Origin: Deltaproteobacteria bacterium IMCC39146
GTDB taxonomy: Bacteria > Desulfobacterota > Desulfuromonadia > Desulfuromonadales > BM103
Direction: 5' to 3'
NCBI GenBank assembly: GCA_030005635.1
Contig: JARUHP010000029.1
Coordinates: forward strand, 1-44,716
Length of the DNA: 44,716 nucleotides
Program-made: the position numbers and the translations under genes
Part shown: piece after piece, positions 1 through 7,474 of the stretch
Numbering within the stretch: position 1 is the first letter of the stretch
How the letters are laid out: the number at the start of each line of letters is the position of its first letter
The notes under the pieces: model-generated
The model's input: the letters and a program-made list of their open reading frames with translations, nothing else
Database searches by the model: none
What the model was told of the DNA's origin: nothing

Positions 1-117
1 GACATTGGCTATTATTTGATGGATTACTATAACTGGTACCGGCCACATCAGAGCAATGGTGGTATGACGCCAACCGCGGCGGAAGAAAAACTTATTTTAC
101 TGTCCGGAAATAGTTGA
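1..117 (+). CDS. IS3-family transposase OrfB, C-terminal 38 residues (partial)
   Basis: Frame 1 reads without a stop from the window edge to TGA at 115-117. The peptide contains YYNWYRPHQSNGGMTPTAAE, the C-terminal signature of the rve integrase core of IS3-family OrfB (the N-x-x-R-P-H-x-x-x-G-x-x-x-P pattern after the catalytic Glu). The catalytic DDE residues lie upstream of the window, so activity cannot be judged. The frame ends right before the terminal inverted repeat, as usual for this family. Confidence 0.8.
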   Translation, partial: DIGYYLMDYYNWYRPHQSNGGMTPTAAEEKLILLSGNS

Positions 118-125
118 CCACTACA
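1..125 (+). mobile_element. Right end of an IS3-family insertion sequence
   Basis: The window opens inside an insertion sequence. The transposase reading frame stops at 117. The bases just after it, read on the minus strand from 125, begin TGTAGTGGTCAACTATTTCC, the TG-start terminal inverted repeat style of IS3-family elements. The left end lies outside the window, so the target duplication cannot be checked. The element ends two bases before the GTG of the GxxExxY gene, so it appears to have inserted into the 5' part of that gene. The IS3 assignment rests on the transposase tail and the end sequence only. Confidence 0.7.
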
Positions 126-127
126 AA

Positions 128-472
128 GTGATTGTCGGCAGTGCATACAAGGTTGGTGGTATTCTGGGCTGTGGCTTTCTTGAAAAGGTTTATGAAAATT
201 CACTGGCCATAGAACTTGTTGCGTCTGGTCTGAATGTCGAAACACAGAAACCAATCAAGGTTCGTTATGCAGGCGAGGTCGTTGGCGAGTATTTTGCGGA
301 TATGCTTGTTGAGAACGATATCGTCGTCGAGTTGAAGGCTGTTAGGGCAATTGAGAATATTCACTTTGCGCAATGTCAGAATTATCTGAAGGCCTCAGGA
401 AAAAAACTTGCATTGCTCATCAACTTTGGGGAAGAGAAGGTCAAGGTCAGGCGTGTAGCAAACGGTATTTAA
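128..472 (+). CDS. GxxExxY-family protein (PDDEXK_3), N-terminally truncated by IS3 insertion
   Basis: This is a 114-residue frame starting at a GTG that has no ribosome binding site. It carries the family signature GFLEKVYENSLAIEL near the N-terminus, then FADMLVENDIVVELKAV, where the Asp and the E-x-K pair resemble the PD-(D/E)xK nuclease core, then LNYLK-like and LLINFG motifs. Family members usually have about 10 more residues before the IVGSAYKV segment; here that stretch is replaced by the end of an insertion sequence at 125. The family's cellular role is unsettled; a nuclease-like fold is predicted. Apart from the missing start the frame is intact, so the insertion may be recent. It is probably not expressed from its own signals. 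Confidence 0.7.
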   Translation: MIVGSAYKVGGILGCGFLEKVYENSLAIELVASGLNVETQKPIKVRYAGEVVGEYFADMLVENDIVVELKAVRAIENIHFAQCQNYLKASGKKLALLINFGEEKVKVRRVANGI

Positions 473-585
473 AGACCAGTTCATGCTTTTTGCCCTTATA
501 GCTTTTCATAGATCTTCATCGCAGCTAAATAAAGGTTCTGGTCGAGTCTTTAACCGGAAGCTTAGGGTCAAAGGCTTAATTGGCC

Positions 586-752
586 GCAATGAAAGTCTAT
601 CAAGGTTTATTGTTTAAACCCAAACACATGATCAAGGTTTTTGCCCTTATAGATTTTCGTAGATTCTGGTCGCGGCTAAAAATCGATTCCGATTGTGTTG
701 ACAGCAAAAGTTACAGGCTGTTGATACCTCGCAGCAAGCTGTGAGGTCGTTC
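586..752. repeat. Dispersed intergenic repeat family A, copy 1 (with partial tandem copy at 486-535)
   Basis: This noncoding stretch is about 80 percent alike by eye to 37511-37678. Shared segments include GCAATGAAAGTCTATCAAGG, ATTCCGATTGTGTTGA and GTTACAGGCTGTTGAT. A shorter related piece (TTGCCCTTATAG, then TTTTCATAGAT) lies just before it at 490-515, so the element is partly duplicated in place. The copy ends in a small hairpin, CCTCGCAGC with GCTGTGAGG (727-746). The same small hairpin motif recurs at 23975-23995 and 37651-37672. Both full copies lie downstream of the 3' end of, or upstream of, large glycan-type membrane protein genes. No reading frame is conserved in it. Confidence 0.75.
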
Positions 753-763
753 ATTGTCTCTAG

Positions 764-3013
764 CTATTGAGCTTCTGCATATTTTTCAATGTACGCCTTG
801 GCTTTTTCGTAATACGGGCCGCTTTTCTTGATTTCAATATATCTGCTGAAGCTAGCAACGGCCAAATCAGGCCGTCCCCGACGAACACCTGTCAGGCCAA
901 GACCATAGAGCGCTACGTCGTAATCTGGTTTGATGGCAAGGGCGGCCTCAAACTGCTTTTCCGCATCTTCAAAATTTCCACTGTCAAGTTCACAATAGCC
1001 GAGATTTGCCAACGCGGGTACGTTGTTAGGTTCGATTTCAAGGACCTGTATCAGGAGTTGGCGGGCGCCGGTGTAGTCATTACTGTTCAGCATCGCACCA
1101 GCTTGCTGCAGCAAGGCGGTAACTTTTGTATTGCCGGTCAGGCCGGACAACGCATCAAGGAAACTTTGTGTTTGGTAGCGCCGCGCACCTTCCTCGTAAA
1201 CTGCTTTTGCCTCTTGAGTGCGACCCAACTCCTTAAGCACATGTCCATAGTAGAGCAGAGATATTCCGGAAGCCCTTTTGACAGGACCCAGTAGTTGTTC
1301 CGCTTTATTGTATTCACCAACGGTGTAGTAGCCGATCCCCGTGAGAAGTATGTCAAACGGAGTCTTCGTAGCGGCACGCTCCAGATCGGTAATCAAGCCT
1401 TTGGCATAGTTGGGGTTGGTTTTAAAGAACTGCTCATAAGCTCCGGGACCTGCAAAGGGGATCACATAACGGTAAGCATTTTGGGTGATGAGCTTGGCGT
1501 AAGGACCTTCTTTGCGCAGGAACACATAACTGTTCTTGTCGAAGTAAACAAGGGACCAGTCCGGGTTAAAGAAATAGCTTTCCATGCCGTGCGGGTTAAT
1601 CTCCATGGATTCGTTTCTACCAAAAAGCAGAGTCTCAAACCCATATTGAGCCTGTAACTTACTCATTTCGCTAGGATCTTGAAAAGCCTTTGAGTAGGCA
1701 TCGAGCAACTGTTCCGGGATTGCCCCGCGACCATCTATGAAGACTGTCAGGTCCGGCCAACCATACCAGATGATGGATTGACCATCCTCGAAAACGTTGA
1801 ATACCCTGCCGGAAATGCCATTTTCTTGCAGGAAGTTAACTGCTTGTCCATGGTCGACCTTGAGGTTGTAACCAAAGCCGAAGCGCTCAGAGGAAATCAC
1901 ATCCCTCTCAAAAGGAGCAATACTGCCGGCTTTCATGCCAGACAAAACCAGTATTAAGAGAACCGCGGCGATTGTGATGATCTTCCCAGCGCATAATTTC
2001 TGCCAGCGTTGTGGCACCAGTACCGTTATGGACCGTGCAATGATCGGCGCTTGCATGAGACAAAAGAATTCGAAAAATCGAATTGCCTGGAGCGAGACGT
2101 ATAGTAGTGCAATGCTGATCAGCACGTAAGGAATCGCTCGACGCCGCAAAGCCAGTATGGAAAGAATGACTGATGCGGCAAACACAGGCCCGATAACGAG
2201 AAGTTCCTTGGCGCGTGGTGGTTGCAGTTCGATGATCGACTGTTTGTACCAGCTATTCGACATCACGTCCTGGGCAAGCAGGAACTGATCCATGAAATTA
2301 GGGTTTAAAAGCGCTGCCAGAAGCGACAGGGCAAAGAAGAAACACACCCATATCAGGCGATTTTCCGTTTCCTTGCGAGAGGTTGTATCTGCAGATTTAC
2401 GAAGAAGAATCCGTTCTGAGAAAAGATAGGCTGCGAAGGCCCCAAACGGTACGAGCATGAGAGTGATGCTGGAATGACTATTCGCCCAGAGCAGACATAT
2501 GGGTGGCAGCAGCCACAAGGTTTTCCGCTCACCAGTGAAGGCGTGTCGGCCCAATATCCAGACTGCTGCGGAAAAAACAAGGGCTAGTACAATTTCCGGA
2601 CGAAAAACGAAGCGGTCTTCAGCCAGCATCAAAGCAATGAAAACCACTCCCACTCTTATTAAATGACCATCTTCTCTCGATAAAAGCCCAGAATCTCGGA
2701 ACAGCACCCAAGCGGTTAGCACCGTAAACAAAACAACGAGAAGAGACAATCCATAAAAGCCAAATAACTTCCAGGTGAGGAAGCTACTCAAAGCAAAGAA
2801 CCAGGAAGTATATAAAAAAGGCGTTTCATTTGCTGGGTAGCAGAACACCTCGTTGTCCGGGAAGCCCTGCATTGTCCAGAAAAGCTTACCCAGGCTCAGG
2901 TGCAGCAGGGCATCAACGTCGGCGATCTGCTTGAGCGCTAAGATCAAAGCGCTGACGAGAAGGGCGGCAAGTAACGCTCGGCCACCGAGTTTTTTGAAAA
3001 GGTTTCGCATCAT
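764..3013 (-). CDS. Polytopic membrane protein with C-terminal TPR repeats, GT-C-like (749 aa)
   Basis: The first roughly 370 residues are a signal-anchor followed by about ten hydrophobic spans. Just after the first span lies the acidic motif ADVDALLHLSLG, matching DYDFWWHLNLG and DGDYFWHVNTG in two paralogs of this window (7475-9388, 27277-29013). Acidic residues in the first outer loop are typical of GT-C glycosyltransferases, so a polyprenyl-phosphate-sugar-dependent transferase is the best guess, not proven. A soluble middle domain carries DLTVFIDGRG, shared with both paralogs. The last 200 residues contain TPR units (for example LEIEPNNVPALANLGYCELD). The start ATG overlaps the stop of the upstream GT2 gene as ATGA, so both are translationally coupled and probably work as donor synthase and transferase. 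Confidence 0.7.
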   Translation of the reverse strand: MMRNLFKKLGGRALLAALLVSALILALKQIADVDALLHLSLGKLFWTMQGFPDNEVFCYPANETPFLYTSWFFALSSFLTWKLFGFYGLSLLVVLFTVLTAWVLFRDSGLLSREDGHLIRVGVVFIALMLAEDRFVFRPEIVLALVFSAAVWILGRHAFTGERKTLWLLPPICLLWANSHSSITLMLVPFGAFAAYLFSERILLRKSADTTSRKETENRLIWVCFFFALSLLAALLNPNFMDQFLLAQDVMSNSWYKQSIIELQPPRAKELLVIGPVFAASVILSILALRRRAIPYVLISIALLYVSLQAIRFFEFFCLMQAPIIARSITVLVPQRWQKLCAGKIITIAAVLLILVLSGMKAGSIAPFERDVISSERFGFGYNLKVDHGQAVNFLQENGISGRVFNVFEDGQSIIWYGWPDLTVFIDGRGAIPEQLLDAYSKAFQDPSEMSKLQAQYGFETLLFGRNESMEINPHGMESYFFNPDWSLVYFDKNSYVFLRKEGPYAKLITQNAYRYVIPFAGPGAYEQFFKTNPNYAKGLITDLERAATKTPFDILLTGIGYYTVGEYNKAEQLLGPVKRASGISLLYYGHVLKELGRTQEAKAVYEEGARRYQTQSFLDALSGLTGNTKVTALLQQAGAMLNSNDYTGARQLLIQVLEIEPNNVPALANLGYCELDSGNFEDAEKQFEAALAIKPDYDVALYGLGLTGVRRGRPDLAVASFSRYIEIKKSGPYYEKAKAYIEKYAEAQ

Positions 3014-3963
3014 TTTGGAGGTCCGTCATGTTCAGGATACTTGTTCATCTCGATCTCGAATAGCTGATGATGATAATTGGCAATAGAGTCCATCATGACT
3101 CCCAGGCTGAGGAAGTGTCCAGACAGCAGCATCATTCCGGTGGCGAGAATTGCTGACGGGATTTTATAAACCAGGCCGGTGCGGGAAAACTCAACGACCA
3201 CCGGGATTCCCGTAGCGAGGCCTAGAAGAAAGAACACCAAGGCCAGCGTTCCAAAAAACTTGAGTGGACGATAGTTCTTGAACAGGAATAAGATCAACTT
3301 CAAGACCTTGAAACCGTCGCGGTAGGTACTCAACTTTGAGAAACTTCCTTCTGGCCGACTCAGGTAGTCGACGGGATGCTCAATAATGTCGAACCGCCGT
3401 TCCAGTGTAAAGATCGAGAGCTCGGTTTCCAACTCGAAACCGCTGTTGAGAGAGGGGAAGTGCTTGACCAGACTTTTACGCATCACCCGGTAGCCGGACA
3501 TGATATCGGAAAGATCACCTTTGAAGAGAAAGTTGATCAGGAACCGAACCAGATTGTTGCCGCTGCGATGGAAAAGACGCCGGGTCGATTCCATATAATG
3601 GCCTTTCGTGAGACGATCACCCACGACCATATCCGCGCCTGTTTCCTGGAGAATTTCTATCATGCGCGGCAACTCTGTAGCGGGATAGGTGGAGTCGGCA
3701 TCGCACATTACATAGATGTCCGCTTCAATGGCCCGGAACGCCTTGCGCACCGCAAAGGACTTGCCTTGTTGGCGTTCTGATAGCACGCCTCCAGGGATTC
3801 GGCTCTCACTGAAAAGGGCTCTGGCAATCTCTCCTGTTCCGTCCTGGGAATTGTTGTCAATGACCCAGATTTCGGCTTGAGGGAGGATCGCATGGAAATC
3901 AGTAATGACTTTGGCGATGGTCAAAGATTCATTGTAGGCAGGAAGGATAATCGCATATTTCAT
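3010..3963 (-). CDS. Polyprenyl/dolichol-phosphate mannosyltransferase-like GT2 with two C-terminal membrane spans
   Basis: A 317-residue family 2 glycosyltransferase. The N-terminus IILPAYNESLTI and the AEIWVIDNNSQDGT segment form the nucleotide-sugar fold, and MCDADSTYPA holds the DxD-type metal site. GDRLTKGHYMESTRRLFHR and SGYRVMRKSLV follow the DPM1/GtrB pattern. Residues about 235-305 hold two hydrophobic helices, as in membrane-tethered polyprenyl-phosphate glycosyltransferases. It would load a sugar from a nucleotide donor onto undecaprenyl phosphate on the inner leaflet. The sugar cannot be told from sequence. A GGAG lies about five bases before the ATG. The downstream membrane protein overlaps its stop, which suggests a two-gene donor/transferase unit without its own flippase. 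Confidence 0.85.
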   Translation of the reverse strand: MKYAIILPAYNESLTIAKVITDFHAILPQAEIWVIDNNSQDGTGEIARALFSESRIPGGVLSERQQGKSFAVRKAFRAIEADIYVMCDADSTYPATELPRMIEILQETGADMVVGDRLTKGHYMESTRRLFHRSGNNLVRFLINFLFKGDLSDIMSGYRVMRKSLVKHFPSLNSGFELETELSIFTLERRFDIIEHPVDYLSRPEGSFSKLSTYRDGFKVLKLILFLFKNYRPLKFFGTLALVFFLLGLATGIPVVVEFSRTGLVYKIPSAILATGMMLLSGHFLSLGVMMDSIANYHHQLFEIEMNKYPEHDGPPK

Positions 3964-4201
3964 GAACGCTCCAATAACCTTTGTTAGCTCTAATTCTACT
4001 GGACTCAGATGTTAAGAAAATAGCACCCCCGAATCTCAAGGATGGCACGAATTTCATGCATAATCTTTATCCGTACGCTTGGTAAAATAGCTTATAACTT
4101 CAAAGCTAATCAAGAACTTATGTAGCTCCGAGCTTCGAAGATGAGGATTGCCAGTAAAGTGGCTTCAATCCACTGGTTGTTCATCGGTGCCTCCGAAGTT
4201 G

Positions 4202-4369
4202 CTAGTGCCGCGTCAACGACAAACTGACGCATCCAACTTGTTCTTTTCCGCGCCTGCTTCGTTATGCCTTAAGCCACGTAGTTACAACTATGTGACTCAA
4301 GACATGCCTTGCTGGCACAAAAAATTACGGCGTTGTATTTACATCATTTCATCATTAACACGACACTAG
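4202..4369. repeat. 168-bp full-length palindromic MITE-like element
   Basis: The left end CTAGTGCCGCGTCAACGAC and the right end (minus strand) CTAGTGTCGTGTTAATGATG are terminal inverted repeats. The similarity continues inward, so nearly the whole 168 bp folds into one imperfect hairpin. Near the centre, AAGCCACGTAGTT faces AACTATGTGACT. The first 36 bp (4202-4237) recur exactly at 39527-39562. It has no coding capacity. The short frames crossing it are shadows. It behaves like a non-autonomous element; the transposase that moves it is not visible here. Confidence 0.75.
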
Positions 4370-4391
4370 TTCTCCACTCAAAGGAGGTAGG

Positions 4392-4661
4392 ATTCTAGGG
4401 GTAGGGCTGCGGGGGCTTTTGCTTATTACCCTGGTGTTTGAATTTTTTTGGATGATGAGATATATTCCCGAAAAGGTCAGTCCAGGCTGCATAGATGCGA
4501 CCGCAGCTTGCTCACTTAAACCAACCGTGCAAAGTTGCACTTACGAGTTGAGTCCAGGAACGGATAACTATATCCCCCTGGAATTCTATAACGCCTGGAT
4601 CAGTGAACAGACTCGCAGGCATATCGTTAAATCAACAGATTGGGAAGTGCTTTCATCTTGA
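4392..4661 (+). CDS. Possible small secreted or anchored protein, 80-89 aa, start uncertain
   Basis: The open frame ends at TGA 4659-4661, overlapping the TTG at 4658 of the methyltransferase gene as TTGA. The same overlap style is used at 15127. The N-terminus is hydrophobic (LLLITLVFEFFWMM), followed by a polar tail with four Cys residues and a WISEQTRRHIVK stretch, resembling a signal anchor plus a small outer domain. A strong AAGGAGG lies at 4381-4387, but no ATG, GTG or TTG follows at normal distance. The candidates are a rare ATT at 4392 or a TTG at 4419. I do not recognise a family. The frame could be spurious; codon choice and the overlap are the only support. Confidence 0.3.
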   Translation: MLGVGLRGLLLITLVFEFFWMMRYIPEKVSPGCIDATAACSLKPTVQSCTYELSPGTDNYIPLEFYNAWISEQTRRHIVKSTDWEVLSS

Positions 4662-5395
4662 CTACACCAGCTGCAGGCGATGACACCTTGGATGAATTGA
4701 CCACCGTTGGGTTTAAGATTCTGCAGGCAAAGAGTGGCTATCGGTTTTCCCTCGATCCTGTTCTTCTTTGCGGGTTCATCTCAAGCATAAAAAATAGCCG
4801 AGTGGTGGACCTTGGCACTGGAAATGGTGTCATCCCGCTTCTTTTGTCGTCCCGGATTGAAGCGAAGCAACTCACCGGCGTTGAAATTCAACTGCAAATG
4901 GTTGAACGTGCTCGACGTTCAGTTGTGTTGAACGGTTTGGACGGATTTATCCAAATTGTTCATGCAGATATACGGGGATTGCACGAAGTTATGTCTGCTG
5001 GGAGTTGCGATGTTGTCACGGCGAACCCCCCCTACCGGGTAAAAAGCTCTGGACGAAACGCGGAAAATGGAGAACGATGTACTGCACGGCATGAAATTTA
5101 CGGAGGGTTGAGCGATTTTTTGCGGGCGGCCGCATTTCTACTCAATTCAGGTGGCAGGTTCTATATGGTTTATCTTGCTGAACGTTTGCCAGAACTTCTG
5201 GCGGAGATGCGATGCTCCAAAGTCGAGCCAAAACGCCTGCGTTTGGTCCATTCGCGTATCGATGAGCCCGCCCGAATGGTCTTGGTCGAAGGGCGTAAAA
5301 ATGGTAAGCCCGGAATGAGGGTTGAGCCTTCTCTGGTCATTTACAAAGGGGAAGGGCGCGATTACTCGGATGAAGTTCTGGCGATGTATCAGTAG
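4658..5395 (+). CDS. tRNA1(Val) A37 N6-methyltransferase (TrmN6/YfiC-like)
   Basis: A Rossmann-fold SAM-dependent methyltransferase of about 245 residues. VVDLGTGNGVIPLLL is SAM motif I, GVEIQLQMVERA is motif II, and VVTANPPYRV contains the NPPY motif of N6-adenine methyltransferases. The N-terminal LDELTTVGFKILQAKSGYRF and FSLDPVLLCGF segments are typical of the COG4123 family that methylates A37 of tRNA1(Val), or possibly other substrates. No ATG is available. TTG 4658 is preferred because it overlaps the preceding small frame and follows GGGAAG by nine bases; TTG 4640 is the alternative. The gene converges with the DUF721 gene; no convincing terminator is visible in the 193 bases between them. 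Confidence 0.8.
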   Translation: MTTPAAGDDTLDELTTVGFKILQAKSGYRFSLDPVLLCGFISSIKNSRVVDLGTGNGVIPLLLSSRIEAKQLTGVEIQLQMVERARRSVVLNGLDGFIQIVHADIRGLHEVMSAGSCDVVTANPPYRVKSSGRNAENGERCTARHEIYGGLSDFLRAAAFLLNSGGRFYMVYLAERLPELLAEMRCSKVEPKRLRLVHSRIDEPARMVLVEGRKNGKPGMRVEPSLVIYKGEGRDYSDEVLAMYQ

Positions 5396-5588
5396 GGGCG
5401 GAGCCCGTTGACTTGATGCCTGCGGAATCGTTGAAGTGCGATGCGCGCGTTGAACAGTTGAAAAACAAATTCAACGGCACAAAGGGCCAATTAAAAAGTC
5501 ACAGCCTAATCCCTCGCACAACGTGCATTTTAAGGGGATTCGCTTGCTTCAAAGGATCAACGTGCCAATTCAGCGCACGCAGTGCAAT

Positions 5589-6089
5589 TCAACCGCTTTT
5601 TTCCGCCTTAAGCAGCCGTGACTGTTTTATTAAAAATTTTTCCATTTCATCTCGTAGCTCAGAATTCTCAATTCCAGTCAGAAGTTCTTTTATCTTTGTT
5701 TTTTCACTATCGTCCAGCTGCACCATCCTCCATTTCGGAGGAGGTTCCGGTTCTTTGTCGGCACGGATATGAACCTTTCCGCGTTTTAGAAACAGGTCCT
5801 TGATAGTGGCTTTGCCGAGTTCCGCGTTGAGTTGGGCAAGAATTTTTGGCTTCATCAACTGGAGTTGCTGCATCCAGGTCGGTTGATCAACGTTGATTTC
5901 AAGAATCCCCTCGCGGATTCTGATGGGGCGGGTTCGGGCTGCGATCTGTGGGCCTACGACCTCTTCCCAGATAATCAGAGCTCGATATTGTTGCAAGCGC
6001 TCATCAAGGCCGAATCCTTTGAGTAGTTTTTCAACCAGGTCGCCGGCAAGTGCGGCCCTCTTCATTTTCGGCCTACGAGGCTTTCTCAC
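5589..6089 (-). CDS. DUF721 / DciA-like protein
   Basis: A 166-residue protein with the DUF721 domain in the first 100 residues: WEEVVGPQIAARTRP, then ILEINVDQPTWMQQLQLMKP and ILAQLNAELG. DciA proteins of this domain family load the replicative helicase DnaB in bacteria lacking DnaC; membership here rests on the domain pattern. The C-terminal region is charged and predicted helical. A GTG start at 6089 is chosen because GGAG precedes it by six bases and it overlaps the stop of the upstream gene as GTGA. An internal ATG at 6065 lacks such a site. It is coupled to the small membrane protein gene just upstream. Confidence 0.75.
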   Translation of the reverse strand: MRKPRRPKMKRAALAGDLVEKLLKGFGLDERLQQYRALIIWEEVVGPQIAARTRPIRIREGILEINVDQPTWMQQLQLMKPKILAQLNAELGKATIKDLFLKRGKVHIRADKEPEPPPKWRMVQLDDSEKTKIKELLTGIENSELRDEMEKFLIKQSRLLKAEKSG

Positions 6090-6343
6090 CTTTTACTCCG
6101 ACGATAAAGACGACTGCCGACCATTTGTCCGGCAACGGCAAGGGCAATTGAAAAAGGAATGACCTGCCAGCTTATGTTGTTGGAAATGCGCAGTCCGATA
6201 ATGAAGGGAACGGACAGATGGATATACACAAACCAGCGCACCGAATACTTTTGCGTGCCCATGCGAAGATAGCCAAGGGGAATGTTGCTGAGGACTGCGA
6301 AGGCCAGCAGGCTGACCAGAGCTATATTGACTTCTATGTTCAA
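6086..6343 (-). CDS. Small membrane protein of unknown function (85 aa)
   Basis: A short hydrophobic protein with two or three predicted spans: VNIALVSLLAFAVLSNIPLG, then FVYIHLSVPFIIGLRI, and a third weaker helix before a basic C-terminus (GSRLYRRSKR). It starts at TTG 6343, preceded by AAGGA at six bases. Its stop overlaps the GTG of the DUF721 gene, so the two are translationally coupled. I do not recognise a characterised family. The positive-inside rule puts the C-terminus in the cytoplasm. Confidence 0.6.
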   Translation of the reverse strand: MNIEVNIALVSLLAFAVLSNIPLGYLRMGTQKYSVRWFVYIHLSVPFIIGLRISNNISWQVIPFSIALAVAGQMVGSRLYRRSKR

Positions 6344-6388
6344 AAGGTTTCCTTAGAAAATGGTGGCCGTCCGTACAGGGACAGCCCC

Positions 6389-6649
6389 GAATGGCACTAA
6401 GCTTAAGAGGTTTCAGCATAACTTCCACTCTGATACGAAGCTTTTTACTTTCCAACTAACGGCTTACTGTCCGCAAAAACTTAACAATATCTCTTGCCTC
6501 AAGATTACCGCACGATTTGCCTGATTTATGGATCAAAATCTGTGTAATCTTGAAGTAATCATGAGGCCAATATTGCTTTTATGTTGGATTTAACCGCTGG
6601 CTCAGGCGTAGAGGTTCTTTTGCCAAGGCTACTAAAACTAGCGCCATTC
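6389..6649. repeat. Dispersed repeat family B, copy 1, with flanking direct repeats
   Basis: About 260 bp nearly identical to 41735-41991; shared blocks include AAGAGGTTTCAGCATAACTT and AATATTGCTTTTATGTTGGA. The ends are short inverted repeats (GAATGGCACTA and TAGCGCCATTC on the same strand). Each copy is bounded by its own direct repeat: here GGGACAGCCCC at 6378-6388 and 6650-6660, at the other copy GGGACACGATAG. The middle contains a second imperfect palindrome around 6495-6575. It has no coding potential. It is probably a non-autonomous mobile repeat. Confidence 0.75.
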
Positions 6650-6746
6650 GGGACAGCCCCTTAATTTGTGAGATTAGATGACAGTTTATGCTCTGCGTTT
6701 CGCTAAAGTCAACCGTGGAGGTTAAGGGTACAGGGCGCAGGGCACA

Positions 6747-6880
6747 GGGATAAAGGTGCTGGGATAAAGGTGCTGGGATAAAGGTGCTGGGATAAAGGTG
6801 CTGGGATAAAGGTGCTGGGATAAAGGTGCTGGGATAAAGGTACTGGGATAAAGGTACTGGGATAAAGGTACTGGGATAAA
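6747..6880. repeat. 14-bp tandem repeat array (nine full copies plus a partial one)
   Basis: The unit GGGATAAAGGTGCT starts at 6747 and repeats without gaps. The first six copies carry GTGCT and the next three carry GTACT; a final partial copy ends at 6880. The array is intergenic. Because 14 is not a multiple of three it opens a spurious minus-strand frame with a 14-residue period. The two-variant structure suggests expansion by slippage or unequal crossing-over from each end. Confidence 0.95.
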
Positions 6881-6984
6881 CTGTGAGTGGGTGTGTTTTC
6901 CGTTTTGTTGATTCCACTATAGAGAAAAGAATCTAAAGAGTGGCTTAAGAGCTGTTGTCTTTGAGTAAAGTATTGTAAAGTCTG

Positions 6985-7047
6985 TCGACTCTCGACTCTC
7001 GACTCTCGACTCTCGACTCTCGACTCTCGACTCTCGACTCTCGACTC
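6985..7047. repeat. 7-bp microsatellite (TCGACTC)9
   Basis: Nine perfect uninterrupted copies of TCGACTC run from 6985 to 7047. The perfect repetition implies a young or actively slipping array. It lies about 430 bases upstream of the next gene, with the 14-bp array about 100 bases further upstream. Confidence 0.97.
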
Positions 7048-7474
7048 GGCAGTTAATTTACTTGCGACTTGTGCTCCTGGGATATTCCAAGGCTCCAGGA
7101 TTACATTTCTTTACAACCTCTGCAAATGGTTTTCGCTATAATGCAGGAAATGTATGGAGAGCTATGATGGCACGTCTTGAATTTCCACTCAGACTTATTA
7201 GGAATATGTGATTCGGATAATTAGGCTGCGCTATTATAGCAATTCAGTTTTGTGTGATGGCAGTCTGATTGATCGCGTTTGCATAAACTGTAGAGTCGAT
7301 TGTTGTCTGCTTGAAAGCGGTCTGGAGGCCAGTCGCTGATCTAAGCCAAATATTGTAGGCTAGTCTACAACTATGACCTCAAAGCAGTCTAAAGTGCAGT
7401 TTAAAAACAATCCGTATGTTGTTGGTTTTTCTCTATGGGTAGTCCACGTTGTGGCTTAAACTCCAGAGTATTTC
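7048..7474. other. Intergenic leader region before the TPR membrane protein gene
   Basis: No convincing protein gene. A TATAAT occurs at 7137-7142 but without a well-spaced -35 box. It is followed by GGAGAG and a 15-codon frame (7164-7211, ATGATG start) that could be a leader peptide or chance. The rest, 7212-7474, is AT-rich and shows nothing I can name. Confidence 0.3.

Noticed and set aside
6579-6917. Minus-strand 112-codon frame with repeating LYPSTFIP units
   Set aside because: It is only the translation of the 14-bp tandem array and a mobile repeat; no start signal or domain.
6747-7047. Tandem arrays considered as a CRISPR
   Set aside because: Units are 14 and 7 bases and contiguous, with no spacers and no cas genes nearby.
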